Source: Microbotryum silenes-acaulis (taxonomy: Eukaryota > Basidiomycota > Microbotryomycetes > Microbotryales > Microbotryaceae). From it: DNA of 64,000 nt. The stretch is from the NCBI GenBank assembly GCA_003665825.1, contig QPFY01000005.1, positions 310,001 to 374,000 on the forward strand. Reading direction: 5' to 3'. Positions 11,535-21,959 of the stretch are shown in pieces. The notes beneath the pieces were generated by a model, which ran no database searches, was not told the DNA's origin, and saw only the letters and a program-made list of their open reading frames with translations. How positions within the stretch are numbered: the first letter of the stretch is position 1; every line of letters begins with the position of its first letter. Position numbers and translations under genes: made by a program.

Positions 11535-11644
11535 TTGTGATTAAGGTCGAAGGACTATGCAATAGATATGATCTCAGACTATTTCCTGATTTTGACTGGG
11601 AATACTGATTTATTCCCCGGTTCAGTCACAAGTCTTCGTGCATA

Positions 11645-13473
11645 TCATCGCCTCGGACTCCTCGACCGCTGTCTACCTGAGGATCCATAGTGTCCACCAC
11701 CTCCGCCTCCTCTCCGATCGTCCCTTCTGTCATCTCTTCTATCATCCCGTCGATCATCCCGTCGATCATCCCGTCGATCACCCCTCCGATCGTCCCGTCG
11801 ATCAACGCTCCCGTACTCCCTCGCTTCTTCCCTCCACGATGACCCGCCCCTATCGCCATCCCTCCGTCTCTCATCCCCTCCACCTCTCCCACCTCTGTCC
11901 TCATAATGAGGTCTCCTCCTCGCTCGATCATCATGCACATCCGCCATGTCGAACAAGAGATCACCGCCGCCTCGGGAAGATCGAAGTGTTTCCGAATAAT
12001 CCCTCGCGGAAGAGCGTTCGCCTCGATACGATGATGAGGAAGGGGCATATCCTCCTCGACCAGCGTTACCACCACCTCCTACTCCTCCTCCTCTGGTGCC
12101 ACCTTTGTTGGGTGGTGGTCGACCCCCGGTCTTGTTGAACACCCACGAGTTGTGCAATTTCGAAACCGACTGCAGAGAATGACATCGCCAGAACAAATCA
12201 GCACCCTCCCTCCCAATCATCAGGCAGATCAAGTTTCGCTCACCTGCGAGAAATCAACGTGAATCCTGCGATCATCAACCAACACGTTATCCATCTTCAA
12301 ATACGCCCTCTCGGCCTCTTCCCTCTCCTTGAACTCGACGAAAGCATACTGCAACGAGTCCCCAGTCTTGGGATCCTTGATAATCTCGCACGACAAGATC
12401 TCCCCAAACCTCGAGAAGATCAATTCGAGGTCTTCGGATTTGGTGACGTTGTTGAGCTTGCATACGAAGAGGACGTTCTCTGGGGGGGCAACGTCCGCGA
12501 AGGGAAGGTCACCGACCATTTCGAGCGTTAAGGCTTGGGCACGAGCTTCGCGCGCTCGGCGGGATTGGTCCAGTTCTTCGGCGTCGCCGCTTTCTTCGAG
12601 GGTCTCATCGTCACCTACGCGGAGGGAGGCGAGTTGAGCGGGTGTGGGTTCGGGTGACTCGGGTGGGATGACGAGGCCTTCGGGATCGGGGAAGGGGTCG
12701 TCTGTGACATGGGAGAAAGACACGTTGCCGGAAGGAATCAGCCTCGGGTCATTCTCGCTTTCGGCAACATCGAGTGTCCCACTCACCAAGCACGACGACA
12801 TGCCGTATCCTGATATCCCTCAAAGGCCGTCCACCCTGATCCAAGTATGCCTCGTTGATCTTGTCCAACACCTCCAATCCTTCAATGACCTTACCGAAAG
12901 GGGCATGTTTGCCATCGAGGTAATCCAACTCGTCCTTGAGCGTGAAAAAGAATTGACTCCCACACCCGCGTTGATCACCTTCCCCCGCGACAGCCATAGA
13001 CAGTGTTCCCTTGGCCGTATGTTTGTTCGCTTTGGTCATCTCGGGGACGAAATATTTAGTCGGGAGGTACGAAGGCGATGATTTGGGCAACCGATGCAAA
13101 ATCGATTCTCCACCTGTTCCGGTCTCGGTTGGGTCACCGGTTTGGGCGATGAAATCTTGGATAACGTTGTGGAAGGAACAAAAGTTGTAGTAATAGGTCG
13201 AGCAGAGCTTGAGGAAGTTGAGGCTTGTGCGAGGGCATCGCTCCGTGTCGAGATCAACCTGGTCAGAGGTGGGGTAGGAGAAACCGGGGTGAGTAGAGGA
13301 ATAGTGTAGGGCTTGTATGACATGATGAGTCTCACGATAATGTCACCCAACGAGGTTTCGAACAGGACCGACTGCGAAAAGGTAGGATCGTATACGTGCT
13401 CAGCAACTAGCTCATCGCTCAATCGTACTCGACTGGAGTTGAGCACAACATCAGGTCCAAGGGAGCTCACCAT
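11645..13473 (-). CDS. PPIL4: PPIL4-type cyclophilin with RRM and RD-rich tail
   Basis: Exons are 13473..13471 (ATG only), 13371..13336, 13258..12787, 12701..12244 and 12169..11645 (497 aa). The cyclophilin domain starts [21 protein letters not shown] and includes [23 protein letters not shown] and [11 protein letters not shown]. After an acidic linker comes an RRM with RNP2 (NVLFVCKLN) and RNP1-like (LQYAFVEFK) motifs, then [11 protein letters not shown], which is typical of PPIL4. The C-terminus is rich in Gly, Arg and Asp, with repeated RRDD units and a final RSRSPRR. Homologues are nuclear and associate with the spliceosome. In the catalytic domain the usual Trp is absent in this subfamily and isomerase activity may be low; that is family knowledge, not seen directly. 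Confidence 0.9.
11741..11812. repeat. 12-bp minisatellite in the PPIL4 tail
   Basis: The unit CGATCATCCCGT is repeated about five times with minor changes. It is in frame and encodes the repeated Arg-Arg-Asp-Asp units of the PPIL4 C-terminus on the minus strand, so length changes would add or remove four residues at a time. Confidence 0.85.
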
Positions 13474-13725
13474 GGCGGCGAGACCTTATCAGTCGCCCAG
13501 TTGTTGAAATGTAGTACGCGGACGACTGTGCTCAGTGCAGACCACGGTTGAGAGATGGAGGCAAAGGGAAACCCCAAGTCACGCCCGACGCGCACGATCG
13601 CAAGTTGACTTAGTTATCGCCGGGAGAGCCTTCGCACGGACCTCTTCTCGATGCCACAACCTTGCATTTCAGACAACAAGCTCTAGCATATATATGGGTT
13701 CTTACAACACAGGCGCCCTTTCTCA

Positions 13726-15144
13726 TCAAAAGGTCTCCACCTCAACCTTGAACCCACACTCTGAACAAACCTGCACGCCCTCGGCCTCCCCTTCCTCAAA
13801 CTGATGTTCATGCTCCCCCTCGACCCTCTTGTGCCACACGTTCGTCTTGGTCTTTTTCCTTAATTCTTGCAACTTCTGCGCAAACTTTTTGGACTTTTTG
13901 TCGACCTTTTCCGCTTCCCTCTTTTCGAATTCAGCGTCCAAGGCCTCGGGGGACCCCCATTTCTTATCCGAGAAGGCGAATTCTTCGACTTGGACGCGGA
14001 GGAACAGCATCATGTTGCTGTACGTTGGGCGATGCGGATTGGGCCGTAAGAGGTGGGGTAAGAGTTCTTCGTCCCGTAGTTCGGCTGCGGGCAACCTATG
14101 CCATCAGCATGAGGTCCATACACCCTCCTCTGATGAAGATCATGCGTGGACTCACAATCGGTCAAGAGGTAATCCTCCTTGCACTCGGTCTTGGTCAACA
14201 ACGAATACAGGTCCGGCAGTTCGGCTTTGTGTTTGGCGCAGACGAAAACGCCAAAGATGGTGCGGAGTTGGGTATCGAGGTCCATCGATCCGCAGTGGCG
14301 ACATTTCGGGTTCTGTTGCTGATCCAGCGCCATCTCTGTCAGAAAGTGGGTGAGACGTGGTCAGTGCTCGCATACCCACCAGTGGTACGGTGAGATACTC
14401 AACTCGGTTCTCTCAGTTGGCCTTGTTTCTGAGCATTTTCTATGCGTTTCTGTCGTAGGGCCTCTTCCATCTGCCGTGCCCTGATCTTGCGTGGATCGTC
14501 CTCTTCGTTGTCGAGCAAGAAACCACCTTTCGAGTTCTTGACCGTCGCGAGGTCGTATCTAGTGCAAAGTATGAAAGTGGTCAATACCATACTCGGTGGC
14601 TCGGCGAGAGTAGCCATTGCTCTGTCACCCCTCCCTTTCCTTGACCGAACTCGGCTCGGCTCGATGACGTCGTTCGTCCATCGGTAGTCGATGAGAATCC
14701 CCCCCACTCACTCTATGTAATTCCCAATCATATTCTTCAGCGGCGCATTCTTATCCGCCCCTTGGAAATGCGTGATCCCAACCTGGTCCCCACTGCCCGA
14801 AGCCAGAGCTTGTTGCAACGCATTCGACGAGGTCGTGGTGCCCCAAGTGGGGTTCGTCGCGTGCGTTCGTCGGGTGTTGGGTGCGGTTGGGGAGGTCGAG
14901 GAAGCGGGTACGACTTGGAGCGGTCTTTTGGCGTTTGCGTTGACGATCGAGGACGAGGCGGCGACGAGGTGGCGTTCTCGTTCTTGGACGCGGGCTTTGG
15001 CTGCGACCGAGCAAGGTGGAGGGGGAGCAACGCGAGGTCTAGTCAGGTGAGGTCGAGTGGGTGACTAACGAGTGGAGGTGTGGAGGGCTTACCCTTGAGT
15101 CGGTTCTCGGCGATCGTGCGCGCATCTTGGGCTGAGAGTTCCAT
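13726..15144 (-). CDS. RAD14: RAD14/XPA nucleotide excision repair protein
   Basis: Exons are 15144..15093, 15000..14712, 14558..14404, 14335..14156 and 14084..13726 (344 aa). The N-terminal helix (TIAENRLKAKARVQERE) is the NRL-type element of XPA. IEYDLATVKNSKGGFLL is the segment before the zinc finger. LYSLLTKTECKEDYLLTD and ELRDEELLPHLLRPNPHR are near-identical to the XPA core that binds damaged DNA and RPA. MMLFLRVQVEEFAFSDKKWG follows, and the C-terminus has a CSECG pair, as XPA does. The finger itself reads CRHC ... VCAKH: the fourth Cys of the usual C4 site is His. XPA scaffolds damage verification in nucleotide excision repair. It is divergent from SNRNP40, with 260 nt between starts. 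Confidence 0.93.
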
Positions 15145-15404
15145 GCCGATGTGGGTCCACGGACAGGAGAGGGGTGAGGACAGGAGCCAAGTCGACACGC
15201 GGCAGGAGGCGAAGAAGCCACCCCAAAGCTGAGCGAGTGGCGATCGAGCAGCCGGAAGCTGGGCGCAGCTGAGCGCGAGCCGACGCGAAGTGGCGCTATT
15301 AGCCTGCTAGAGCCTGCTGCAACCAGCGTCGCACCCCGCGCGGCGCCAATCAAAGCCAGGGGCTCACGCTCTTGCCCCGCACCTCCGTCCCCCGCTCAGC
15401 AACC
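15145..15404. promoter_or_regulatory. Shared divergent promoter RAD14/SNRNP40
   Basis: Only 260 nt separate the two start codons, so both 5' UTRs and core promoters must fit here. The region is GC-rich, with AGCTGAGCG-type repeats near 15230-15275. No TATA box was recognised. Confidence 0.5.
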
Positions 15405-16886
15405 ATGTCGTCCAAAAGAGCAGGTGATGAGTCATCATCCCTCATCAAGCGCGTACGCATGGACCAGGACGGCACAGCGGAGGACGACCCAGCGATGCAG
15501 CAGATCGTCGTCGCCTCGGACGGCAACTCGGCCAACAAGGGCGCGCTCATACAGACCATTCGTAGGACATCCGGGTTACAGGCACCTATAATGTGTTTGC
15601 AGGTGCGTACACATCCAATTCGTACGGTGCGGTATGTTACCCGTGTTCATCTCTCGCTCTTGTTGCCTCCACAACCCAGGGCCATCAAGGTGAGATCCTC
15701 GACGTCAAGTTCTCCCCCGATGGAGAACACCTCGCTTCATCTGGGGTGGACCGGACTGTCTTGTTGTGGAATGTATACGGGGAGTGCAAAAAGTGAGTCA
15801 AGCTCCGTGGGGCTAGGGCACGTACTCTTGTCGCAACCTCACGACACGCTCTCGCTCCTCGATGCTGACCCTGTATCTCGTGTGATCATCTCACCACCCC
15901 CAGCTGGGGCATGTTGCGTACACCAAAAGGGGCACCAACCTCGATCGTCTTTGTCGGCAACGACCGCCTCTTGGCCGGCTCGACCGACCACACCCTCTTC
16001 CTCTTCCACCTCCCCACGGGCGAAGTCCAACGTCGGTTCCGTGGGCACACCTCCATCGTCAACAGCGTCGATGTGCAACGAGGGGGTGCGGGGAGGGACC
16101 TGTTCGCTTCGGGGAGTGATGATGGTTATGTCATGGTTTGGTCAGAGGACAGCAAGGACGCGATCGAGGTCGTCGAGCTGGGCTATCCCGTCACCGCCGT
16201 AGGTTCTGAGATGTGTCATTTGCGTAGCCCAAAGCCGAATGATTACTCATGTTATGTTTTCACCATTAACAGGTCAAATGGTCCGAAGACGGCCAACAAC
16301 TCTTCATCGGTGGCCTCGACAACGACATCCACGTCTATTCGCTCGCCTCAAAGTCGGTCATCTACTCCCTCCGCGCCCACACCGACACCATCACATCCCT
16401 CTGTCTCTCCCCCTCGAACCCTTCCCACCTCTTATCAACAGGTATGGATTCCGTCCTCCATCTCTGGTCCGTCGCCCCCTTCGCACCAACGATCAACGCC
16501 TCGAACCCGAGTCTCCACCCTCGCCTGATCAGGAGTTTCTATGGCGCTCCCGCTGGGTTCGAAGGGTTGTTGAGGAAGGCGAGTTTCTCGAGACATTCGA
16601 CGCAGCAGGGGAACGGGGGGAGTATGGTCGCTGTTGGAGGGGCGGATAGGGCCTTGACGATTTGGGACGCCGAGACGGCCAGTATTCGGTACAAGGTGCG
16701 TAGGAGAGCCGTGTGCGATGGAGATGACGTGTGAGACTGACTCTTGAATTCCTTCTTTCGCCTTGAACTCAGTTACCGGGTCATACAGGAACGGTGATTG
16801 CGACGGATTGGTCGCCCAAAGAACCCATCTGCGCCTCGACCGGCGTCGAAGGGGTCATTTACTTAGGTGAAGTCGCTAGTGTATGA
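15405..16886 (+). CDS. SNRNP40: U5 snRNP WD40 protein (SNRNP40/Cwf17)
   Basis: Exons are 15405..15602, 15680..15792, 15904..16198, 16273..16695 and 16773..16886 (380 aa). A polar N-terminus with a basic SLIKRVRM patch precedes seven WD-type blades: GHQGEILDVKFSPDGEHLAS with VLLWNVYGECKNWG, MLRTPKGAPTSIVF, FRGHTSIVNSVD with FASGSDDGYVMVW, YPVTAVKWSEDGQQLFIGG with NDIHVYSL, LRAHTDTITSLCLSP, a blade with ALTIWD, and LPGHTGTVIATDWSP. The order of blades and the VYGEC and YPVTAV segments match human SNRNP40 and S. pombe Cwf17. The family is a component of the U5 snRNP and Prp19-associated complexes. No anomaly was found. Confidence 0.88.
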
Positions 16887-17430
16887 AGATGTGGCGTGAT
16901 TTCGAGGATGATTGATAGCTTGGGAATGGTTATCGAAAACGACGCCTGCAATAGAGGCATGTATTTTCCCTTGTCCTTGAGGACCTTGGCACCAGCAGCC
17001 GAAAGAATGTGGGGGAATTTCCCGAGGCCATTCATCCGTGGCGGAGCTCAAGCTTGATAGCTTGGTCTTGATCGGTCGGTCGCGAGGAACGTTGCCGCAC
17101 CGTCATAAAATTTTGCCCAAACACGTTAGACGGGACCATACCATGCATAGAAACTGTGGGGATCCCACGAAGCCATACATAAAAGTGCCCGTTGCCGTTT
17201 CACCTCCTGAAGGCCGCGTCGACGTCTTCCGCATAAACTGGGACCCGCGTCGCATCGTTTCGGATTTGAGCTTGCCGAGCGAGCGAGCGAGCCTCAGCAC
17301 ACCGAGCGCTCTTGGCCTTCGTTCGGGACTTTAGCCGCTCTTCATTCACCTTCCTGGCACGCTCTATCGGGCCCGAATCTCGAACGCACAAGTACGATAA
17401 GAAGAAACTACGAGATTCGAACTGAGAAGC
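16887..17430. other. Intergenic interval before the carrier gene
   Basis: The 544 nt hold the SNRNP40 3' flank and the promoter/5' UTR of the carrier gene. No open frame with family motifs was seen on either strand. A short GAGCGAGCGAGCGAG repeat lies at about 17278-17292. Confidence 0.4.
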
Positions 17431-19319
17431 ATGTCGAACCAATTGTCGCCTTTTGGAATGGCGTTCGCGGGAGCGGTCGGGGGTGTCGTTGCCAACTCGA
17501 TTGTGTCAGTTTACATGCGTCACTTTGAGCCCGGGAGACGAGGGTTGACGAGGAGGGACGCGTATCATGGTTTGTGAGACAATGACTGACTAGGCTCCTA
17601 TGAATGGCTCTTTAGGTACCCTCTTGATACGTAAGTGTTACCTCGAGTGAATGTGCGAAAGGGCACGTTCCATCCCGCTCCATGTCCATGAAGCCTTCGT
17701 GATTGTAGAGAGCGGAAGCCCTCCGCCCGCGCCTGCAGTCGCCCCGGCTATTCGGGAACCCGCTCGCGCAGAGATGATCGAGCAGCTCGCACATCACGAT
17801 TCCAGAAGACCGCGGATTGCATCACCGCATGATTCATTTCGGGAGCTGACACCCTTCTTGGGGTGCTCTTCTCCGGGACTTAATGATTATAGTATCAAGA
17901 CGCGCATCCAAACCGAAGTACAAGCCAAAAAGTCCGAAGCCGGCGCGGCTGGGGCTTCCTCCCCCTCGGCGTTGAATCGACCGGGCGCGCCGAACCGATT
18001 ACTCGCGACTAGCACCAGTCGGAGTGCGGGTGGTGCGGCGATCAAAGGCAAAGGCGCGCGCGAGATGTTGTTCAAGATCTTGAAGGAGGGTGGGGTTAGG
18101 GCTTTGTACCGTGGGTTTGGGGCGAGCATGTTGAACACGTTCAGTATGCAGTTGTGAGTTTTGGTACGGATGAAACGGGTGGGGAGAGGAGGGGCAAGAG
18201 GCACGGGCAGGAGCTGTGACCAACGAATCGGGTTGCTGATGCACGTGTTGTTCCCTTTTAAAACAGTGCGTACTTTTACTGGTACACGATCGTGCGGAGG
18301 ACCTACATGAAGCGATTCCCTTCCGTTGCCGCTCTCAACACCGCGTGAGTTGAGGAGTGTGCTTGAATTTACGGCTCTCGTCCGCTCCCTTCTGGTGCAT
18401 CGCGAAGAGTGCTTGAAAGCCAAAGAGCGCGGCATCGAACCCTCGAGACGACCACAAAAAGACTACAGAGCTGATTCGGGTCCTCTAATTCTCCTTCCCG
18501 ATTCAGTACCGAACTCGCCCTCGGCGCCCTCGCCGCGGCCTTTGCTCAACTCTTCACCATCCCCGTCTCGGTCATCGCAACTCGCCAACAGACCTCGACC
18601 AAGGACCAAGGTTTCGCCGCGACGACGCGCGACATCCTCGCCGACGACGGCATCACTGGCCTCTGGAGGGGTTTGAGGCCTTCCCTTGTTTTGGTTGTCA
18701 ACCCTAGTATCACCTATGGCGCGTTCGAACGCCTCAAGACGGCGCTGTTGAAGCCGGGGGAGAAAATGACCCCTGGCAAGGCGTTCTACGTCGGGGCTTT
18801 GTCAAAGACGTTGGCGACGGTGGTGAGTTTGGATTCCCTGAGCTGTCGAAGGCAAAAGTTTCCTTGGAGACTGACCGTTCGCCGGGGATGCCTCACAGGT
18901 CACCTACCCTTACATCATGGCCAAAACCCGTCTCCAAGCCAAGTACGAGGACGTCGACGAACCCCTCCTTGATGAAGAAGCCTCGATCGGACTGCCCTCA
19001 AAATCGACGCAGCACAAGAAGCGAAAGGAGAGGTACAATGGGGCCGTCGATTGCTTGCGACAGGTGTACAAGGAGAATGGGTTCGCCGGGTGGTACCAGG
19101 GGATGCAGGCGCAGATTACCAAGGCGGTCTTGTCCCAGGCGTTGTTGTTCGGTATCAAGGATGCAATCGAGGCTTGTGAGTCAGGAGGTTGTCTTTGGGG
19201 TCTGTGGCGGGATACTCAATTGGCTTTTGTACCCTTTCTCTCGATGCATAGACGTCGCTTTGGCTTTGTTGTGGTACGCACGCAAGTCGGGTCTGGCCGT
19301 CGGTGTCAAGTCCGTCTAA
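17431..19319 (+). CDS. Peroxisomal-type solute carrier (PMP47/SLC25A17-like)
   Basis: Exons are 17431..17504, 17616..17630 (15 nt), 17893..18153, 18267..18344, 18507..18822, 18899..19172 and 19252..19319 (361 aa). The three carrier repeats show YPLDTIKTRIQ (assembled from exons 1-3), IPVSVIATRQQTS and TYPYIMAKTRLQ. The second and third signatures, together with LWRGLRPSLVLVVNPSITYGAFERLK and GWYQGMQAQITKAVLSQAL, are those of PMP47/ANT1 and human SLC25A17, which exchange adenine nucleotides or related cofactors across the peroxisomal membrane. Six membrane helices are expected. The Pro-x-Asp-x-x-Lys signature is encoded across a microexon. A plant-type NAD carrier is a less likely alternative. 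Confidence 0.85.
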
Positions 19320-19737
19320 AGTAGCCCGTTCAGCAAGTCGTTGACGAGTTCGCTTTCGAATGAAAAACGCCACGTCAACAAAATCAACAAAACCACCACC
19401 GGCGGAACATTCCCGCGGCTAACAACGCCATTCCGCCGCCCTCACGCTATGACCTCTTCTCTTTTCCCTCATGGCCTTATTGTATCTATACTATCCTTGT
19501 GGTCGGCCGCCTTCCCCTACAACTGGAGCTGTGTGTGAGCGTCTTCTCCCCCTCCTTTCGACACCGTGGATCTCCTGCTTCCCTATTCTTTGTTATGAGG
19601 CAGTGCTCGGATTTTGCAATTTAGAAGGTTGTCGTGATCCTTCCCGAGAGCCGTACGAGAGTATCCTTGTCCACCCCACTCAAAGCCCTGAAGAAAAGAG
19701 TTGCGTAGATAGACCATTGCAATCGACACCCCCAAAA
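19320..19737. other. Convergent 3' region of carrier and UGO1
   Basis: These 418 nt lie between two stop codons and should be the two 3' UTRs. Open frames here lack motifs and are judged random. No additional gene was seen. Confidence 0.4.
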
Positions 19738-21523
19738 TCACATCTCGGACCACCCACTTGCCTCCGTACTCCCCGCAACCAGACCCAAAATGAAAACGAC
19801 AAAGTTGGCCCCGACGCCCATCCCAAACCCACGATACAACTGCGTCAAGCCCGACCCGGCACCCAGACCCATCAACCCAAGATCCTCCTTTACAGGTTCA
19901 GGAACGACTTGGGTTTTCCCACTTCCCCCACCGGACGAAGAGGACGAACTGGACGATCGTTTCATCTTCCTCCTCCGTGGGATCCGTCCAGTTTCTTCGG
20001 TCAGTATCCTATACACGGCCTCGACGACCCCCGCGTACCCTACGGGTCTTGTCTCGACGCACGTTCGCCACGGTCGACCTGTCCCTCCGGCTCGACCGGC
20101 TCGAACGAACTCGGCTCGCGATTGTAGTTGCAGACGTTTCCGAACGGTCTCGATCGGGATCGTGATCAGTAAGCCTGCGGTGTCCAAGACGAGCTCGGCT
20201 AATCCGAACGAGATGGGCGAAGTCGAAGGTTCGAGATGAAGATAGCGAGAGATGATTAACGGTGTTGAGAGATGGACCAAGGGTCGGGCGATCCCTTCGA
20301 GGAGAGCGGGGATAAAGAGGTTGGGGTGGAAGTAGGTCGTCCATAGCCCACCTTCCTCGCGCAGAATGAGGTGCAAGGCATCGTACGGTCCGGCGTACTT
20401 GCGGTGTCGGGGTTGAGCGGACTGCACGATCAGTCGCGTGCGCACAAGGTCGAGGGGGGAGACGACGAGGTTCGCCAGGGCGTGCGAAATGGTCGAGAAG
20501 AAGAGGAGCGGCAAAGGGCGCGGGGAGTAGATGAGGGGCAGGGCCGAAAGGGCCGAGGTGGGGAGGAAGGCGAAGCTAAGCGCGGAGAGGAAGATGGGTT
20601 GGATCGATGTCGTGATGGCATCGAGGATGCACGTCGTCAGTTGGCCTGTGCGACGCAGGGTTTGACCCGGGCGTTAGCTAACTCTTCGAGGTAGCTTGAC
20701 CTTTCTCCGGTGTACGACCCTGGACCCACCTTTCCACAGACTGGCCCACCCTTCGCCCTTCCACCGTCCGACGTGTTTGATCATGTCCCACACCCCACCT
20801 TGCACGACAACGGGCATGATCCACTCTGGTTTGGTCCCCGACCGCTCGTCGACGACCCCATCCCGTCGAAGATATCCCGACGGCGAGACGGCGCGAGGTG
20901 GCGCGCCGGACGTCGGCGGTGCAAAGCCTGGCTTGGCGATATTGCTTAGATCCGAAAAGTAGGCTTCGGCCTCGGCTTCATCCTCGAGCTGGCGGGTGAG
21001 GAAACATCAGGTCAGCTCGCAGTCCAGTGTGATCTCGGCCGGTTGGGTGGGGGGTTGAGGGCAGCTGCACCAAGGGCGACGGCCACTGAAGCTCCGGAGA
21101 AGCGTTCGAACTTGCCTCGATCGTCTCTTCGTCCTGCTCATAGTGAGCTTCGTCCTGTGTGGCCCAGTTGGGAGGCTCGAGACCATCCTTGGGCACCCAT
21201 TGCACCTGCGCCAACGTCTTGCCGACCTCAAACGGCATCACGAGCGCCGTCCCCGAAAAGGACAGGATGCTCGACATGACGAACGCCTTCAACAACGATC
21301 CAGCCGCAGGCGCTGATCCTGAAGAGCCATCGAGGCCATCGAGGGTTGTCGTCGAGGCGTAGCGGTTTGAGGACGAAGGCGCCGACAGACCACGGAGAGA
21401 CGAGCTGCCGGATGATGACGCGTTGGGGCCACCGCTGCTGGGGAACGACCAGTCTTGCGAGGGCAGCGAGGTGGCGTAAGGTCGCAGTGGGTGACTGGGT
21501 GCACCCCCTGATGCTGTGTCCAT
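19738..21523 (-). CDS. UGO1: Ugo1-like mitochondrial fusion protein
   Basis: Exons are 21523..21116, 20988..20730 and 20645..19738 (524 aa). The N-terminal half is Ser/Gly-rich, then FVMSSILSFSGTALVMPFEVGKTLAQVQW, a degenerate carrier repeat, an acidic linker and GWASLWKGQLTTCILDAITTSI. The second half has SPLDLVRTRLIVQ and IPIETVRKRLQLQ, both carrier-type signatures, and ends LYRGFGMGVGANFVVFILGLV. Degenerate carrier repeats in a protein of this size are typical of Ugo1, an outer-membrane member of the family needed for mitochondrial fusion with Fzo1 and Mgm1. Intron 1 (21115-20989) begins GCAAGT and ends CAG, so it is a GC-AG intron; the phase supports it. Confidence 0.82.
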
Positions 21524-21959
21524 CGTAGTGGCTTACGCGGGGCTGGGCAGGCACCGATAGTGGGAGGGTCGAGACGTGGGGACGTGGGGACGTGGGGACG
21601 TGGGTGCGTGGGTGCGTGGGTGCGTGGGTGCGTGGCAGAAGCAACATGGCTCGTCGGCCGGGACGAAGCCCAATCGACGCGCGTGCAAAGGCGTGCCTGC
21701 TTGTGCCTGTCGGCAAGTCACGGGACCAGTACGGGACCTCGACCCCAAAGTTGGCGCCACTCGCGAGTCGGCATATGACACTACTCACTCTCTGACTCAC
21801 GCATCTCGGGATTCCTTCTGATTTGTGAATTACAAGAATACCAATCACAAGTAATCATGCCGTAGTCTCCAAAGCCGTAATTATTCTCTTGGCTGTGGCA
21901 CAACCAGTTGCAAATTTGTTGGCTTGCCGAGACTGCGAAGAGGTGTCTCACGGGCGAGG
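21524..21959. other. UGO1 upstream region with 8-bp tandem repeats
   Basis: This interval is the UGO1 promoter side and the 3' flank of the first GT32-like gene. At about 21573-21635 there are roughly eight tandem 8-bp units, first GACGTGGG and then TGCGTGGG. No gene was seen in it. Confidence 0.6.
21573..21635. repeat. Octamer repeat GACGTGGG/TGCGTGGG
   Basis: About four copies of GACGTGGG are followed by about four copies of TGCGTGGG, 40-110 nt upstream of the UGO1 start codon. The ACGTG core in the first set resembles binding sites of basic leucine-zipper or helix-loop-helix factors, but no function is shown by the sequence. Confidence 0.8.

Noticed and set aside
11645..11812. Possible CRISPR-like array because of regular 12-bp units
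   Set aside because: The repeats are contiguous, in frame and coding (Arg/Asp tail of PPIL4); there are no spacers and the organism is a eukaryote.
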